From the NCBI GenBank assembly GCA_021776115.1, contig JAJFGN010000058.1, positions 16,381 to 80,380 of the forward strand: DNA of 64,000 nucleotides. The letters run 5' to 3'. The notes below the pieces were generated by a model that saw only the letters and a program-made list of their open reading frames with translations, was not told where the DNA came from and did no database searches. This stretch comes from Kiloniellaceae bacterium. GTDB taxonomy: Bacteria > Pseudomonadota > Alphaproteobacteria > Kiloniellales > J153. The number at the start of each line of letters is the position of its first letter. Position 1 is the first letter of the stretch. This document shows positions 18,847 to 26,675 of this stretch, one piece after another. Position numbers and translations under genes: made by a program.

Positions 18847-18879
18847 AGTCTGAGTTTCAGATAGAGTCTGAGTTTCAGA
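18838..18879. repeat. 18-bp tandem repeat between convergent genes
   Basis: Two complete copies of TTCAGATAGAGTCTGAGT (18838-18855 and 18856-18873) and a partial third. The first copy contains the TAG stop of the MetF-like gene; the array abuts the stop of the leftward gene at 18875. GTCTGA...TCAGAC at 18865-18879 is palindromic, so the unit may act as a small bidirectional hairpin. Confidence 0.75.
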
Positions 18880-19159
18880 CCGGGCGGTACTGCCGGCTAT
18901 CCAGCAAAACGACCGCCGAGAGTGTCTTGTAGTCCAGATCCCGCCGGTTGCATGCAAGAACCGCGTGCTCCAGGTTTTGCCCGTCCCGGTAGACACGCGA
19001 CACCCGCCAAACAACGGAAGGCAGGCCCACACGATGAAATCGCTGTCCGATTTCCAGCCGAGTCTCGCCCGCCACCCTGGCCGCCTTGACATGCCGCAAG
19101 AAAGCGGCCGGCGCGTTCTGCCAATCCGATAGGACCAGGGTTGAATCGCGTCTGTTCAT
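18875..19159 (-). CDS. Small hypothetical protein
   Basis: 94 residues, no signal peptide. The sequence alternates charged and hydrophobic residues with the pattern of a small beta-rich domain (RLEIGQRFHRVG, PSVVWRVSRVYRDGQNLEHAVL, DYKTLSAVVLLD). This resembles the many small DUF proteins of proteobacteria that consist of a strained five-strand sheet, but no named family is recognised. It lies 7 bases downstream of a 44-residue membrane protein gene on the same strand; the two may be co-expressed. Confidence 0.65.
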   Translation of the reverse strand: MNRRDSTLVLSDWQNAPAAFLRHVKAARVAGETRLEIGQRFHRVGLPSVVWRVSRVYRDGQNLEHAVLACNRRDLDYKTLSAVVLLDSRQYRPV

Positions 19160-19166
19160 GGCATGT

Positions 19167-19301
19167 CTAGAGGTTCAACCAACCCAGCATGTAAAACACG
19201 CCGACAAATATGGCGACCCCAATCAAAATGCCCTCTAGGCGATAAAACGCGCGGCGCTTGCCTTCGCGCGGCAGTTTACTCTCCGTCACGGATCTATACA
19301 T
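19167..19301 (-). CDS. 44-residue single-pass membrane protein
   Basis: An ATG at 19301 opens a 44-codon frame ending in TAG at 19167-19169. It is preceded by GGGAG six bases upstream. The product has a basic N terminus (ESKLPREGKRRAFYRLEG) and one strongly hydrophobic helix (ILIGVAIFVGVFYMLGWL) ending right at the C terminus, so it should insert with the tail as the membrane anchor. It resembles the small accessory subunits of respiratory complexes in size and layout, but no family is recognised. Confidence 0.6.
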   Translation of the reverse strand: MYRSVTESKLPREGKRRAFYRLEGILIGVAIFVGVFYMLGWLNL

Positions 19302-19673
19302 CTATGTCTCCCACCGGCCGCGAATTTTCGCCGCTTTCGCGGCGGCGCGGCCATGCCGGCCTGAAGGCCGATCTATCGTTGGCGATCATCATACCACATT
19401 CCGGGCCTGAGTCTCGTGCCGGATTTCAGGTGATTGTAGGAACGCGAATCGGATAAGTTTAGGGGAGTTCGCCGCCGAATCGCGATGCCGCGCGAGTTGC
19501 GCACATCCTGCGCCGCGATTGAAAGACTCTATCTTCGTCTGTCGTGAAGCCCGCTCTCCTGCTGGCATTGACACTCATTTAAACCCGGCAGTAGAGTGAT
19601 TTCTTTCCATGAGTCTCCATGCGGGATGTTCATGACGAAGGGGTTCAATACTAATTAAATCTGGGAGGAGTCG
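19302..19673. other. Non-coding stretch upstream of the PQQ module, with a possible promoter
   Basis: No convincing gene is seen. The only promoter-like sequence is TTGACA at 19568-19573 with TAGAGT at 19592-19597 (18-base spacer), pointing toward the dehydrogenase gene at 19674; the -10 match is weak. Local base composition is more AT-rich after 19540 than in the flanking genes. Confidence 0.4.
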
Positions 19674-20951
19674 ATGAAAACGGGCGGTCTTTTCTTATCA
19701 AGCGTAAGCCTGACGTTGCTACTATTTGCGAATCCGAGCTTCGCGGCGGGCGATGAAGCGAATCTCTCTAAACTGGGCGTCTTCAAGAAAACCGATACCG
19801 GCGCGATGGAGCGCGTGCCGCAAGGCGGCAAGTATGCGGAGAACCTGAAGAAAATCCTTCAGCAAATCAAAATGCCCGATGGCTTCAAGATCGAGCTTTT
19901 CGCGATCGTGCCCGATGCAAGAAATATGGCGGTTAGCCGGAACAAGGCCACCGTCTGGGTAGGCACGAGGAAATCCGCAGTCTGGTCGGTAACGGACAGG
20001 GATATGGACAACGTCGCCGACACGGTGGAAGCCTTCAGCCCGAGCGTCAAGTTCGATATCCCGAACGGCGTCTGCTATTCGAAGGACGGTTTCCTATTCA
20101 TCGCGGAGAGAAACCGCGTGATGATGTTCCCGGCCGCGGAATACTTCATGGAAGGCTCCGACACGGTCGCGATCCCGATCGTGAAACAAGGCGATCTGAT
20201 TCCCGAGGACGAAGAGTCGTACAACCATACCGCGCGCGTATGTGCGATCGGCCCGGACAACAAGCTTTATGTCAGTTTAGGGCAGCCGTTCAACGTAACC
20301 CCGCCTGAGAAAGTGGAGCTCTATGCCAAAGTTGGCATCGGCGGCATGATCCGCATGAACAGGGACGGCTCGGAGCGCGAGGTGGTGGCCACCGGAATTC
20401 GTAATTCGGTCGGTCATGCCTTCAATCCTCAAGACGGCAGCCTCTGGTTCACAGACAATCAGGTCGACGGCATGGGGGACGAGATTCCGCCGGGCGAGCT
20501 GAACAAGATGCCCGAAATGGGCATGTGGTACGGCCACCCCTACTATGGCGGCGGCAGCACCAGAACCAACGAGTACAAAGACCAGTCGATTCCCGACGAC
20601 CGGGCGGCCAAGTATGTGCCGCCTCAGGTTGAAATGGCCGCTCACGCCGCGGACCTGGGAATGATGTTCTACACGGGTAAGATGTTTCCCAAGAAATACC
20701 GCAACGCAATCTTCAGTGCCCAGCATGGGTCCTGGAACGCCGTGGTCCCCAGAGGCGCCAGGGTCATGGTCACCTACCTGGACGATGACGGGAACGCCGC
20801 GAGCACGGAGCCCTTCGCCGAAGGTTGGATGAACGAGAACGGTGTCTACCTCGGCCGGCCGGTTGACGTGCAACAGTACGTCGATGGTTCGATCTTGGTA
20901 TCGGACGACAAGGCTGGGGCGATTTACCGCATCTCCTACAGCGGCAACTAA
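19674..20951 (+). CDS. Periplasmic PQQ-dependent sugar/sorbosone dehydrogenase-family protein
   Basis: A 425-residue exported beta-propeller protein. The signal peptide cleaves near SFA-AGD. The core aligns with the soluble aldose/L-sorbosone dehydrogenase family: DGFKIELFAIVPDARNM at the start of the propeller, then VWVGTRKSAVW, FDIPNGVCY, VATGIRNSVGHAFNP, LWFTDNQVDGMGDEIPPGELN, and FSAQHGSWNAVVPRGARV near the end. GIRNSVG and the late QHGSWN are typical of this family's PQQ-binding face. ATG at 19674 has a GGGAGGAG ribosome-binding site. The pqq genes and a cytochrome c gene directly downstream make PQQ dependence and electron transfer to cytochrome plausible. The sugar or aldehyde substrate is unknown. 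Confidence 0.85.
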   Translation: MKTGGLFLSSVSLTLLLFANPSFAAGDEANLSKLGVFKKTDTGAMERVPQGGKYAENLKKILQQIKMPDGFKIELFAIVPDARNMAVSRNKATVWVGTRKSAVWSVTDRDMDNVADTVEAFSPSVKFDIPNGVCYSKDGFLFIAERNRVMMFPAAEYFMEGSDTVAIPIVKQGDLIPEDEESYNHTARVCAIGPDNKLYVSLGQPFNVTPPEKVELYAKVGIGGMIRMNRDGSEREVVATGIRNSVGHAFNPQDGSLWFTDNQVDGMGDEIPPGELNKMPEMGMWYGHPYYGGGSTRTNEYKDQSIPDDRAAKYVPPQVEMAAHAADLGMMFYTGKMFPKKYRNAIFSAQHGSWNAVVPRGARVMVTYLDDDGNAASTEPFAEGWMNENGVYLGRPVDVQQYVDGSILVSDDKAGAIYRISYSGN

Positions 20952-21025
20952 CCTCTAGTCGAACCGATAACATTGGAATTTGGGCCGGGTGAAAACCCGG
21001 TCCAAATGCCTTCGGTCAGGTGAAT

Positions 21026-21370
21026 ATGGCTATGTCAAGAATACTCCCCATCCTTGCTGCCGTGCTAATGTCCGTGATCGGATTGGCCGGCAATCGGGCT
21101 TTCGCCGGGGATCCGATGGCTGGAAAAGCGAAGGTGGAGGCCGCGTGCCAGGTGTGTCACGGATTGGATGGCAGGGCCACCGCTCCCATGGCCGCGAACC
21201 TAAGCGGCCAACAGAAAGAGTACCTTGTCGCCCAACTCGAGGCTTACCGCGCGGACAAACGCCGCCACGAGCAGATGAACATCATCGCGAAAATGCTCAG
21301 CGACGACGATATTGAAAATGTGGCAGAGTGGTATTCGAGCATCAAGATAACCATAGAGATGCCGAACTGA
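21026..21370 (+). CDS. Class I c-type monoheme cytochrome
   Basis: 114 residues from ATG at 21026; a GTG two codons upstream is possible. A signal peptide ends at AFA-GDP. One heme site, CQVCH, follows ~15 residues into the mature protein, and MAANLSGQQKEYL provides the distal Met in the cytochrome c4/c553-like pattern. The C-terminal helix IENVAEWYSSI is typical of this class. Position between the dehydrogenase and pqqA suggests it is the electron acceptor of the quinoprotein. Confidence 0.9.
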   Translation: MAMSRILPILAAVLMSVIGLAGNRAFAGDPMAGKAKVEAACQVCHGLDGRATAPMAANLSGQQKEYLVAQLEAYRADKRRHEQMNIIAKMLSDDDIENVAEWYSSIKITIEMPN

Positions 21371-21435
21371 GTTTCTGGCTCAGGATCAAAAGCCGCAGTT
21401 AAGCTGCATTGAACCGGTAAAGAAGGAACCTGAAA

Positions 21436-21519
21436 ATGACATGGAAGACCCCGAAAATCGTCGAGATCGCCGTCGGCATGGAAATCAACGCCTATGCCTG
21501 CGCGGAGTTGAGAAAGTAA
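21436..21519 (+). CDS. pqqA: PQQ precursor peptide PqqA
   Basis: A 27-codon gene with GAAGGA upstream of its ATG. The peptide MTWKTPKIVEIAVGMEINA continues with YACAELRK. The two residues that become PQQ are in place: Glu16 and Tyr20 in the E-x3-Y pattern (EINAY). The N-terminal KTPKIVEIAVG segment is the conserved leader bound by PqqD in known systems. It lies 47 bases before pqqB. Confidence 0.95.
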   Translation: MTWKTPKIVEIAVGMEINAYACAELRK

Positions 21520-21566
21520 CTCGGCCCCGTACGGCCGGGTTGCCGCGCGGCACAATCCCGTAATCC

Positions 21567-22502
21567 ATGCGGATCCTTATCCTCGGTTCGGCCGCCGGCG
21601 GCGGTTTCCCGCAGTGGAATTGTAACTGCCCGGTTTGCCAGGCGGCACGGGCGAACGACGGGCGCGCGCGGGCGCGCACGCAGTCCTCGATCGCCGCCAG
21701 CGCCGACGGCGAACGCTGGGCGTTGTTCAATGCCTCGCCCGATCTGCGCCAGCAAATCAACGAGAATCCGGCCCTACACCCGCGCACCGGAACACGGCAT
21801 AGCCCGATCTCCTCGGTGGTTCTGACCAACGCGGATGTCGATCATGTCGCCGGACTCTTGACCTTGCGCGAGCGGCAGCCGCTTTCGCTCTACGCCAGCG
21901 ACCGGGTCCACGGCGCCCTCGAAGCCAATCCGATATTCGGGGTTCTCAATCCGGATTTCGTGGCGCGCCGGCCCCTGCCTCTCGGTACGGCACAGGAGAT
22001 ACACGACCGTGACGGGACCGGGATCGGCCTCAGCGTCGAAGCCTTCACGGTGCCGGGCAAGGTCGCGCTGTACCTGGAAGACGAGAGCGCCGGCGCGGAC
22101 GCAAACTTCGGCACGCGTGAGGGCGATACCATCGGCCTGTGCGTGCGCCAACGCGACAGCGATGCCGCGTTCTTCTATATTCCGGGCTGCGCGGCGCTGA
22201 CCCCGCCGCTCGCCGCCCGATTGAAGGGCGCGCAGCTGGTGTTGTTCGACGGCACCTTGCACGAGGACGAGGAAATGGTGAGCGGCGGCCTGAGCCCAAA
22301 GACGGGTCAGCGCATGGGTCACATCAGCATCTCGGGGCCGAACGGCTCGATCGCCGCCTTCGCGGGGCTCGGCGTACAGCGGCGCATGTTCATTCACATC
22401 AACAACTCCAACCCGGTCCTTTTGGAGCAGTCTCCCGAACGCGCGGCGGTCGAGCGCGGCGGCTGGGAAATCGCCATGGACGGTCAGGAGATTGAGATAT
22501 GA
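21567..22502 (+). CDS. pqqB: PQQ biosynthesis protein PqqB
   Basis: Metallo-beta-lactamase-fold protein of 311 residues that hydroxylates the crosslinked Glu-Tyr intermediate during PQQ maturation. It opens with ILGSAAGGGFPQWNCNCPVC, whose cysteines form the structural zinc site, and has the active-site region LTNADVDHVAGLLTLRE; HINNSNPVL near the C terminus is conserved. Its stop overlaps the pqqC start by 4 bases. Confidence 0.97.
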   Translation: MRILILGSAAGGGFPQWNCNCPVCQAARANDGRARARTQSSIAASADGERWALFNASPDLRQQINENPALHPRTGTRHSPISSVVLTNADVDHVAGLLTLRERQPLSLYASDRVHGALEANPIFGVLNPDFVARRPLPLGTAQEIHDRDGTGIGLSVEAFTVPGKVALYLEDESAGADANFGTREGDTIGLCVRQRDSDAAFFYIPGCAALTPPLAARLKGAQLVLFDGTLHEDEEMVSGGLSPKTGQRMGHISISGPNGSIAAFAGLGVQRRMFIHINNSNPVLLEQSPERAAVERGGWEIAMDGQEIEI

Positions 22503-23227
22503 GCCCTGACGAGCTGGAAGCCCGCCTGCGCCAGATCGGCGCGGAGCGCTATCACGACCTACACCCTTTCCACAAGCTGCTGCACGGAGGTGCGCTCAAC
22601 AGGGGACAGGTTCAGGCCTGGGTCCTCAACCGATACTGCTATCAAAACGCCATCCCCAGGAAGGACGCGGCCCTGATTTCGCGCATCCATGACGTTGAGT
22701 TGAGGCGCGAGTGGCGGCGCCGCATCGAGGACCACGACGGCAGCGGTCCCGGGGAAGGGGGGATCGAACGCTGGCTCGTGCTCGCCGAGTGCGTGGGACT
22801 GGACCGCGACTACGTGGTATCCACCGAAGGAGCGCTGGCGGCAACCAAGTTCGCCGTCGAGGCCTACGTGCGCTTCGTGCGGGAGCGCCCCTTGCTGGAT
22901 GCCATCGCCTCTTCGCTCACCGAACTTTTCGCCCCCGGTATCCACAAGGAGCGCATTGCCGGCTTGTTGCAGCACTACGATTTCGCCGACGACAAGTCCC
23001 TGTCCTACTTCCGCAAGCGCCTCGAGGAGGCGCCGCGCGACGTGAAGTTCGGGCTTTCCTACGTGCTGCGCGAGGCGCGCACCGCCGAACAGCAGCAAAA
23101 CGTGATCGACGCACTTTTGTTCAAGACCGACGTGCTCTGGGCGCAGCTCGACGCCCTGCATCACGCTTATGTGGAGCCGGGAAACATCCCGCCCGGCGCC
23201 TTCGTACCCGAGGAAATGACAGCATGA
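22499..23227 (+). CDS. pqqC: Pyrroloquinoline-quinone synthase PqqC
   Basis: Cofactorless oxidase that performs the final eight-electron oxidation and ring closure to PQQ. 242 residues, all-helical heme-oxygenase-like fold. Conserved segments: [36 protein letters not shown], the HDG of the first helical half, and [27 protein letters not shown]. It ends without any PqqD extension, unlike the fused pqqCD of Methylobacterium. ATGA overlap with both pqqB and pqqE. Confidence 0.97.
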   Translation: MSPDELEARLRQIGAERYHDLHPFHKLLHGGALNRGQVQAWVLNRYCYQNAIPRKDAALISRIHDVELRREWRRRIEDHDGSGPGEGGIERWLVLAECVGLDRDYVVSTEGALAATKFAVEAYVRFVRERPLLDAIASSLTELFAPGIHKERIAGLLQHYDFADDKSLSYFRKRLEEAPRDVKFGLSYVLREARTAEQQQNVIDALLFKTDVLWAQLDALHHAYVEPGNIPPGAFVPEEMTA

Positions 23228-24363
23228 GCGAGGCCATGACGGACGCCCGCCCGCAAGGGGCGGCGGAGATGCCGGCCGGCCCAGCGCCGCCGCTTGCGAT
23301 CCTCTTCGAGCTGTCGCACCGCTGCCCGCTGCAATGCCCCTACTGCTCCAATCCGCTGGCGCTGGAGCGCGCGCACGGCGAACTCGATACCGCCACCTGG
23401 ATGCGGGTGCTGGACGAGGCCAACGAGCTTGGCGTCCTCCAGGTTCACTTCTCCGGTGGCGAGCCCAGCGTGCGCAAGGACCTGGAAGAGCTGGTCGCGC
23501 ACGCCGCGCGGATCGGCCTCTATACCAATCTCATCACCTCCGGCGTTTTGATCGACCGCGCGCGCCTGGAACGCCTGGCCGAAGCCGGGCTCGATCACCT
23601 GCAACTCAGCATCCAGGACAGCGACCCGGCCAACGCCGACCGCGTCGGCGGCTACAAAGGCGGGCATGCCAAGAAGATGGCGCTGGCCGGCTGGGTCCGC
23701 GAAATCGGGCTGGCCTTGACCATTAACGCGCCGATGCACCGGCACAACCTGGACCGACTGGAGGACATTATCGAGCTGGCGGCGAGTCTCGGTGCCGGGC
23801 GGCTCGAGGTCGCGCATGTGCAGTACTACGGCTGGGGTCTGAAGAACCGGGCTGCGCTCATGCCCACGCGCGCGCAACTCGACCGCGCGACCGGGATCGT
23901 GGAGGCTGCGCGGGCGCGGCTCAAGGGCGTCATGGTGTTCGACTACGTAGTGCCGGACTACTACGCCCGGCGGCCCAAGGCCTGCATGGGCGGTTGGGCG
24001 CGTCAGTTTCTCAACGTCACGCCCAGCGGCCAGGTCATGCCGTGCCATGCCGCCGAGACCATTCCCGGCCTGCGCTTTGACAACGTGAAAGACCGCCCGC
24101 TGAGCGAGATCTGGGCCCAGTCGGAGGCCTTCGCGCGCTTTCGCGGCACCGACTGGATGCCGGAGCCCTGCCAGTCCTGCGAGCGGCGGGAGATCGATTG
24201 GGGCGGTTGCCGCTGCCAAGCCCTGGCCATTACCGGCGACGCCGCCGCGACCGATCCGGCCTGCGCCCTCTCGCCCCATCACGAGGCTCTCGTGGCCCTG
24301 GCCGAGGCCGAATCCCACACGCAAGCCCCACCCTTCGCCTATCGCCGCTTTACGGCGGAGTAG
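23224..24363 (+). CDS. pqqE: PqqA peptide cyclase (radical SAM) PqqE
   Basis: Radical SAM enzyme that links Glu and Tyr side chains of PqqA. 379 residues. The [4Fe-4S] motif CPLQCPYC has Cys34, Cys38 and Cys41; [16 protein letters not shown] follows as the SAM-binding GGE region. The C-terminal SPASM part carries further cysteines ([30 protein letters not shown]) for auxiliary clusters. The open frame continues upstream over pqqC in another frame but the ATG at 23224 overlaps the pqqC stop. No PqqD domain is fused to either end. A PqqD chaperone, normally required to present PqqA, is not found in the cluster. Confidence 0.96.
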   Translation: MSEAMTDARPQGAAEMPAGPAPPLAILFELSHRCPLQCPYCSNPLALERAHGELDTATWMRVLDEANELGVLQVHFSGGEPSVRKDLEELVAHAARIGLYTNLITSGVLIDRARLERLAEAGLDHLQLSIQDSDPANADRVGGYKGGHAKKMALAGWVREIGLALTINAPMHRHNLDRLEDIIELAASLGAGRLEVAHVQYYGWGLKNRAALMPTRAQLDRATGIVEAARARLKGVMVFDYVVPDYYARRPKACMGGWARQFLNVTPSGQVMPCHAAETIPGLRFDNVKDRPLSEIWAQSEAFARFRGTDWMPEPCQSCERREIDWGGCRCQALAITGDAAATDPACALSPHHEALVALAEAESHTQAPPFAYRRFTAE

Positions 24364-24397
24364 CGCGCTTTCCGTTTAGGTCGAAACGCCGCCGCGA

Positions 24398-24664
24398 TCA
24401 GGGCATCGCCAGTGGCCGCTCCGCGACCGGATCGAAACTCTTGGCTTCAAAACGATAGAATCCTTGAGCCTCGATGGAGCGCATGGCCAAACCTTCGTCG
24501 AAGGCGACACGCTCTTTGCCCATCTCGCCGTAAACCCCGACCTTGATAAGCTCGTCACCGGGCGTCGGGCAGACATTACCGCTCATGACCGCATCGGCAT
24601 GCTTTTCATCGGTCACGATGAAATAGTCGTGGTCGCTTTGGCACTGATATACATGGAACTCCAT
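24398..24664 (-). CDS. Small hypothetical protein
   Basis: 88 residues from ATG at 24664; GGAGG five bases upstream decides the start against the ATG at 24676. The N-terminal half MEFHVYQCQ-S-x-HDYFIVTDE reads as a small alpha/beta domain, with two cysteines and many acidic residues. No signal peptide or membrane span. It faces the end of pqqE (convergent, 34 bases apart). It is not PqqD: it lacks the length and winged-helix pattern of that protein. Function unknown. Confidence 0.68.
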   Translation of the reverse strand: MEFHVYQCQSDHDYFIVTDEKHADAVMSGNVCPTPGDELIKVGVYGEMGKERVAFDEGLAMRSIEAQGFYRFEAKSFDPVAERPLAMP

Positions 24665-24765
24665 GGCTGCCTCCATTTAGAGACCCCTGCGTGATTATAG
24701 TTAACGCCACGCCGCCGGATTTCGCCATGACTCAGATCAAACTGCCCCTTACTCCTTTAAACGGT

Positions 24766-24801
24766 TTCCCTGTTATTCCCTGCTGAACAGGGAATTTTTT
24801 T
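24766..24801 (+). repeat. Hairpin repeat (terminator-like), copy 1
   Basis: TTCCCTGTT and AACAGGGAA form a 9-bp stem around an 11-base loop (ATTCCCTGCTG), followed directly by seven T residues, so on the + strand it looks like an intrinsic terminator. The loop contains a direct repeat of the stem (TTCCCTG twice). A near-identical copy in the opposite orientation lies at 57599-57636. Such near-identity in loop as well as stem argues for a dispersed element rather than two independent terminators. Confidence 0.7.
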
Positions 24802-25144
24802 GACCCCACCCGTCCCGGCGCGGCCCAAGCAAGGCAAAGGCGGGGGAAAACGTAAGAGGGTTTATAGAGGGTCCGCGCGAACGCCCCCGCCCGGCGATGA
24901 CACTATTGGTGCACAACACCGTCGGCGCAACGCCCATACATCGGCGGAACCAATCCCAGCAAACCGAACAAGTCGTCACGCGCTGGCCGAACCAGCACTG
25001 GAGTCGACTCTAACAACTAAATGATATACAACTTACAGTTGTTATAAAAAGGCGTTTCTATGCTATCGCGCATCAAGATGGGTTATTGAAAAGTTAGTTC
25101 GAATCTGACGGAGTAAAACATCTAAAGTTGAAGGAGGGCACATC
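24802..25144. other. AT-rich leader before an unknown gene
   Basis: No gene is supported. GC falls after 25010. ACAACTTACAGTTGT near 25028-25042 is a short inverted repeat followed by TATAAAA, possibly part of a promoter or operator for the gene at 25145. That gene has AAGGAGGG immediately upstream at about 25132-25139. Confidence 0.35.
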
Positions 25145-25828
25145 ATGGGCATGTTCAAGCCGCAAATTAGGATCAGTATAGACCCAAGCCTCAAAACCTA
25201 TGCACTGGAGGCAACAGTAATGGTACCCAATGGGTGTTACCTGTCGGGAGGCACCGAACGCGGGCTACCCAAAGATCAATACGATGTGCCCGAGACGGAA
25301 CCAGTCATTTTGAAAATTGTCAAACGTGATGGCCTCTGCACCCAAGGGCTCAAAATGCTGGAATACTATCTGCCAGGCATTCCGCTCGTTGAAGGAAAAG
25401 ACCGCCTGATTGCATTCGCAACAGTCGGTGATGACGTAGTTGGCGTAGCTTCAAAGCCAGTTCTGCAGGTTGAGAAACTTAAGTCTGCAATGACTGCACC
25501 GCAGCAGCTGTCTGGCGCCCAATTGAATTCCGTCTGCGCGTGGGTTAACGCAATGCCTCCAGGTCCGCCGCGTATTATCACGGTCTTAAACGTCTTTGCT
25601 CCTTGTCTAAACCATCAGTTTGATGTGGTCGATCATGGGCACTTCGGCGTTACAGGCCGCACCTTATTATTGAAACTAAGCGCTAAACGCCCCGATATCT
25701 GTCTAGATGCTATTTTCGATGGGCCAGTAAAGTTTGAAAGGGAGATAAAGAAGCCGGATGAGTTTGACTCTGTTGCGGTTGAATTTGAGGGTAAGCTCAC
25801 GTTCGACCCTCTTGAAACCGTTGTCTGA
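25145..25828 (+). CDS. Hypothetical protein of the accessory region
   Basis: 227 residues, no signal peptide. Strong ribosome-binding sequence AAGGAGG. Codon use is visibly less GC-rich than in the core genes, pointing to transfer. The sequence looks like two beta-rich halves: residues 1-115 (QIRISIDPSLKTYALEATVMVPNG; EPVILKIVKRDG) and 125-227 (PPRIITVLNVFAPCLNHQ; RTLLLKLSAKRPDICLDAIFDG). Cysteines are isolated. I do not recognise the family. Flanked by the hairpin repeat and by a RAYT element. Confidence 0.65.
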   Translation: MGMFKPQIRISIDPSLKTYALEATVMVPNGCYLSGGTERGLPKDQYDVPETEPVILKIVKRDGLCTQGLKMLEYYLPGIPLVEGKDRLIAFATVGDDVVGVASKPVLQVEKLKSAMTAPQQLSGAQLNSVCAWVNAMPPGPPRIITVLNVFAPCLNHQFDVVDHGHFGVTGRTLLLKLSAKRPDICLDAIFDGPVKFEREIKKPDEFDSVAVEFEGKLTFDPLETVV

Positions 25829-25862
25829 ATTGGACTCTTTGTCAGTCCAGTAAGATACTAAT

Positions 25863-26634
25863 GAATTCTGAGGATACCAAATTCCTGGGAACAGAATAAT
25901 TCCTTAGCGCCCCTATCTATGTCTTGGGCTTGGGGCCGGGTTTGGCCTTTTTCAGGGTCCGGCCTAGGCGCTCTTCGAGTTGGGTCACGAAGCGGGCGCT
26001 GCCGAGCGGGCGGCCGGTGCTTATGTGAGCGCGAATTGCGGCGAGATCCTCGGCGCCCAACCCGGCGCGCAGAAAATCTTTCCAATCGGGGGCCCGGCTG
26101 AGCAGGGGCCGCACCCTGACCACGCCGTCGTCCTGACCGGCGAGATGCGCCCGTGCGCTCGACCATTTCCAGGCCCGCGCCGTGTGCGCCAGTTTCGCAC
26201 GCACGGGGTTGAGCTCGACATAGCGCGCGCAGGCCAGCACATGCCCCCGGTCCATGGGAAAAGAGGCGAAGCGCCCCTGCCACAGATAACCACGCCAGCC
26301 GGTGTGGAAATGGACGTATCGGGTGTAACGCCGGTGCGTCTCGCCAAGGGCGGCGCGCAGGCCGTCCGCCTCGCGCGGCACCAGGATCAGATGGACGTGA
26401 TCGGGCATCAGGCAGTAGGCCCAGACCGCGACCCCGGCGGCGCGCGTGTGCTCGGCCAGGAGCTCGAGATACACCCGGTAGTCCGCGTCCTCGAAGAAGA
26501 CCTGCTGACCCCCGTTGCCCCGCTGAGTCACAAGATGCGGCAGCCCCGGCGCCACCACGCGCGCCAATCTCGCCATGACAAGAGCCTAGGCGCGGTCGGC
26601 GCCGGCGTCAATTAGTATTGTGTCCCCTGAACTC
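25863..26634 (-). mobile_element. RAYT-type (REP-associated Y1 transposase) element
   Basis: The transposase gene at 25917-26576 is flanked by imperfect ends that are roughly inverted: GAATTCTGAGGATACCAAA at 25863-25881 and, reversed, GAGTTCAGGGGACACAATA at 26616-26634 (about 13 of 19 positions agree). The GTGTCCCC core is typical of the ends of such solitary IS200-like genes. Limits are approximate. GC-rich inside, AT-richer outside. Confidence 0.5.
25917..26576 (-). CDS. REP-associated tyrosine transposase (Y1_Tnp family)
   Basis: A 219-residue single-strand transposase of the IS200/IS605 superfamily, RAYT subgroup. The HUH metal site is PDHVHLIL (about 58-65). The N-terminal MARLARVVAPGLPHLVTQRGN is the RAYT opening signature, and YVELNPVRAKLA carries the region containing the tyrosine nucleophile and helix. 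The C-terminal tail is Lys/Pro-rich. RAYTs are usually domesticated single-copy genes linked to REP sequences rather than active IS elements. Confidence 0.9.
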   Translation of the reverse strand: MARLARVVAPGLPHLVTQRGNGGQQVFFEDADYRVYLELLAEHTRAAGVAVWAYCLMPDHVHLILVPREADGLRAALGETHRRYTRYVHFHTGWRGYLWQGRFASFPMDRGHVLACARYVELNPVRAKLAHTARAWKWSSARAHLAGQDDGVVRVRPLLSRAPDWKDFLRAGLGAEDLAAIRAHISTGRPLGSARFVTQLEERLGRTLKKAKPGPKPKT

Positions 26635-26675
26635 TACATCGAACACGGACGTAAGCCGGAACACGTTATCGATCG

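Noticed and set aside
19389..19574. Minus-strand 61-codon frame upstream of the PQQ module
   Set aside because: No ribosome-binding site and no sensible composition; probably chance.
22711..23223. Upstream extension of the pqqE reading frame through pqqC
   Set aside because: It lies out of frame inside pqqC, and the ATG at 23224 overlaps the pqqC stop as expected for coupled genes.
23167..24324. Long minus-strand frame over pqqE
   Set aside because: Antisense shadow; no ribosome-binding site or homology.
24398..24664. Small gene after pqqE as the missing pqqD
   Set aside because: It is on the opposite strand and lacks the winged-helix RRE pattern of PqqD.
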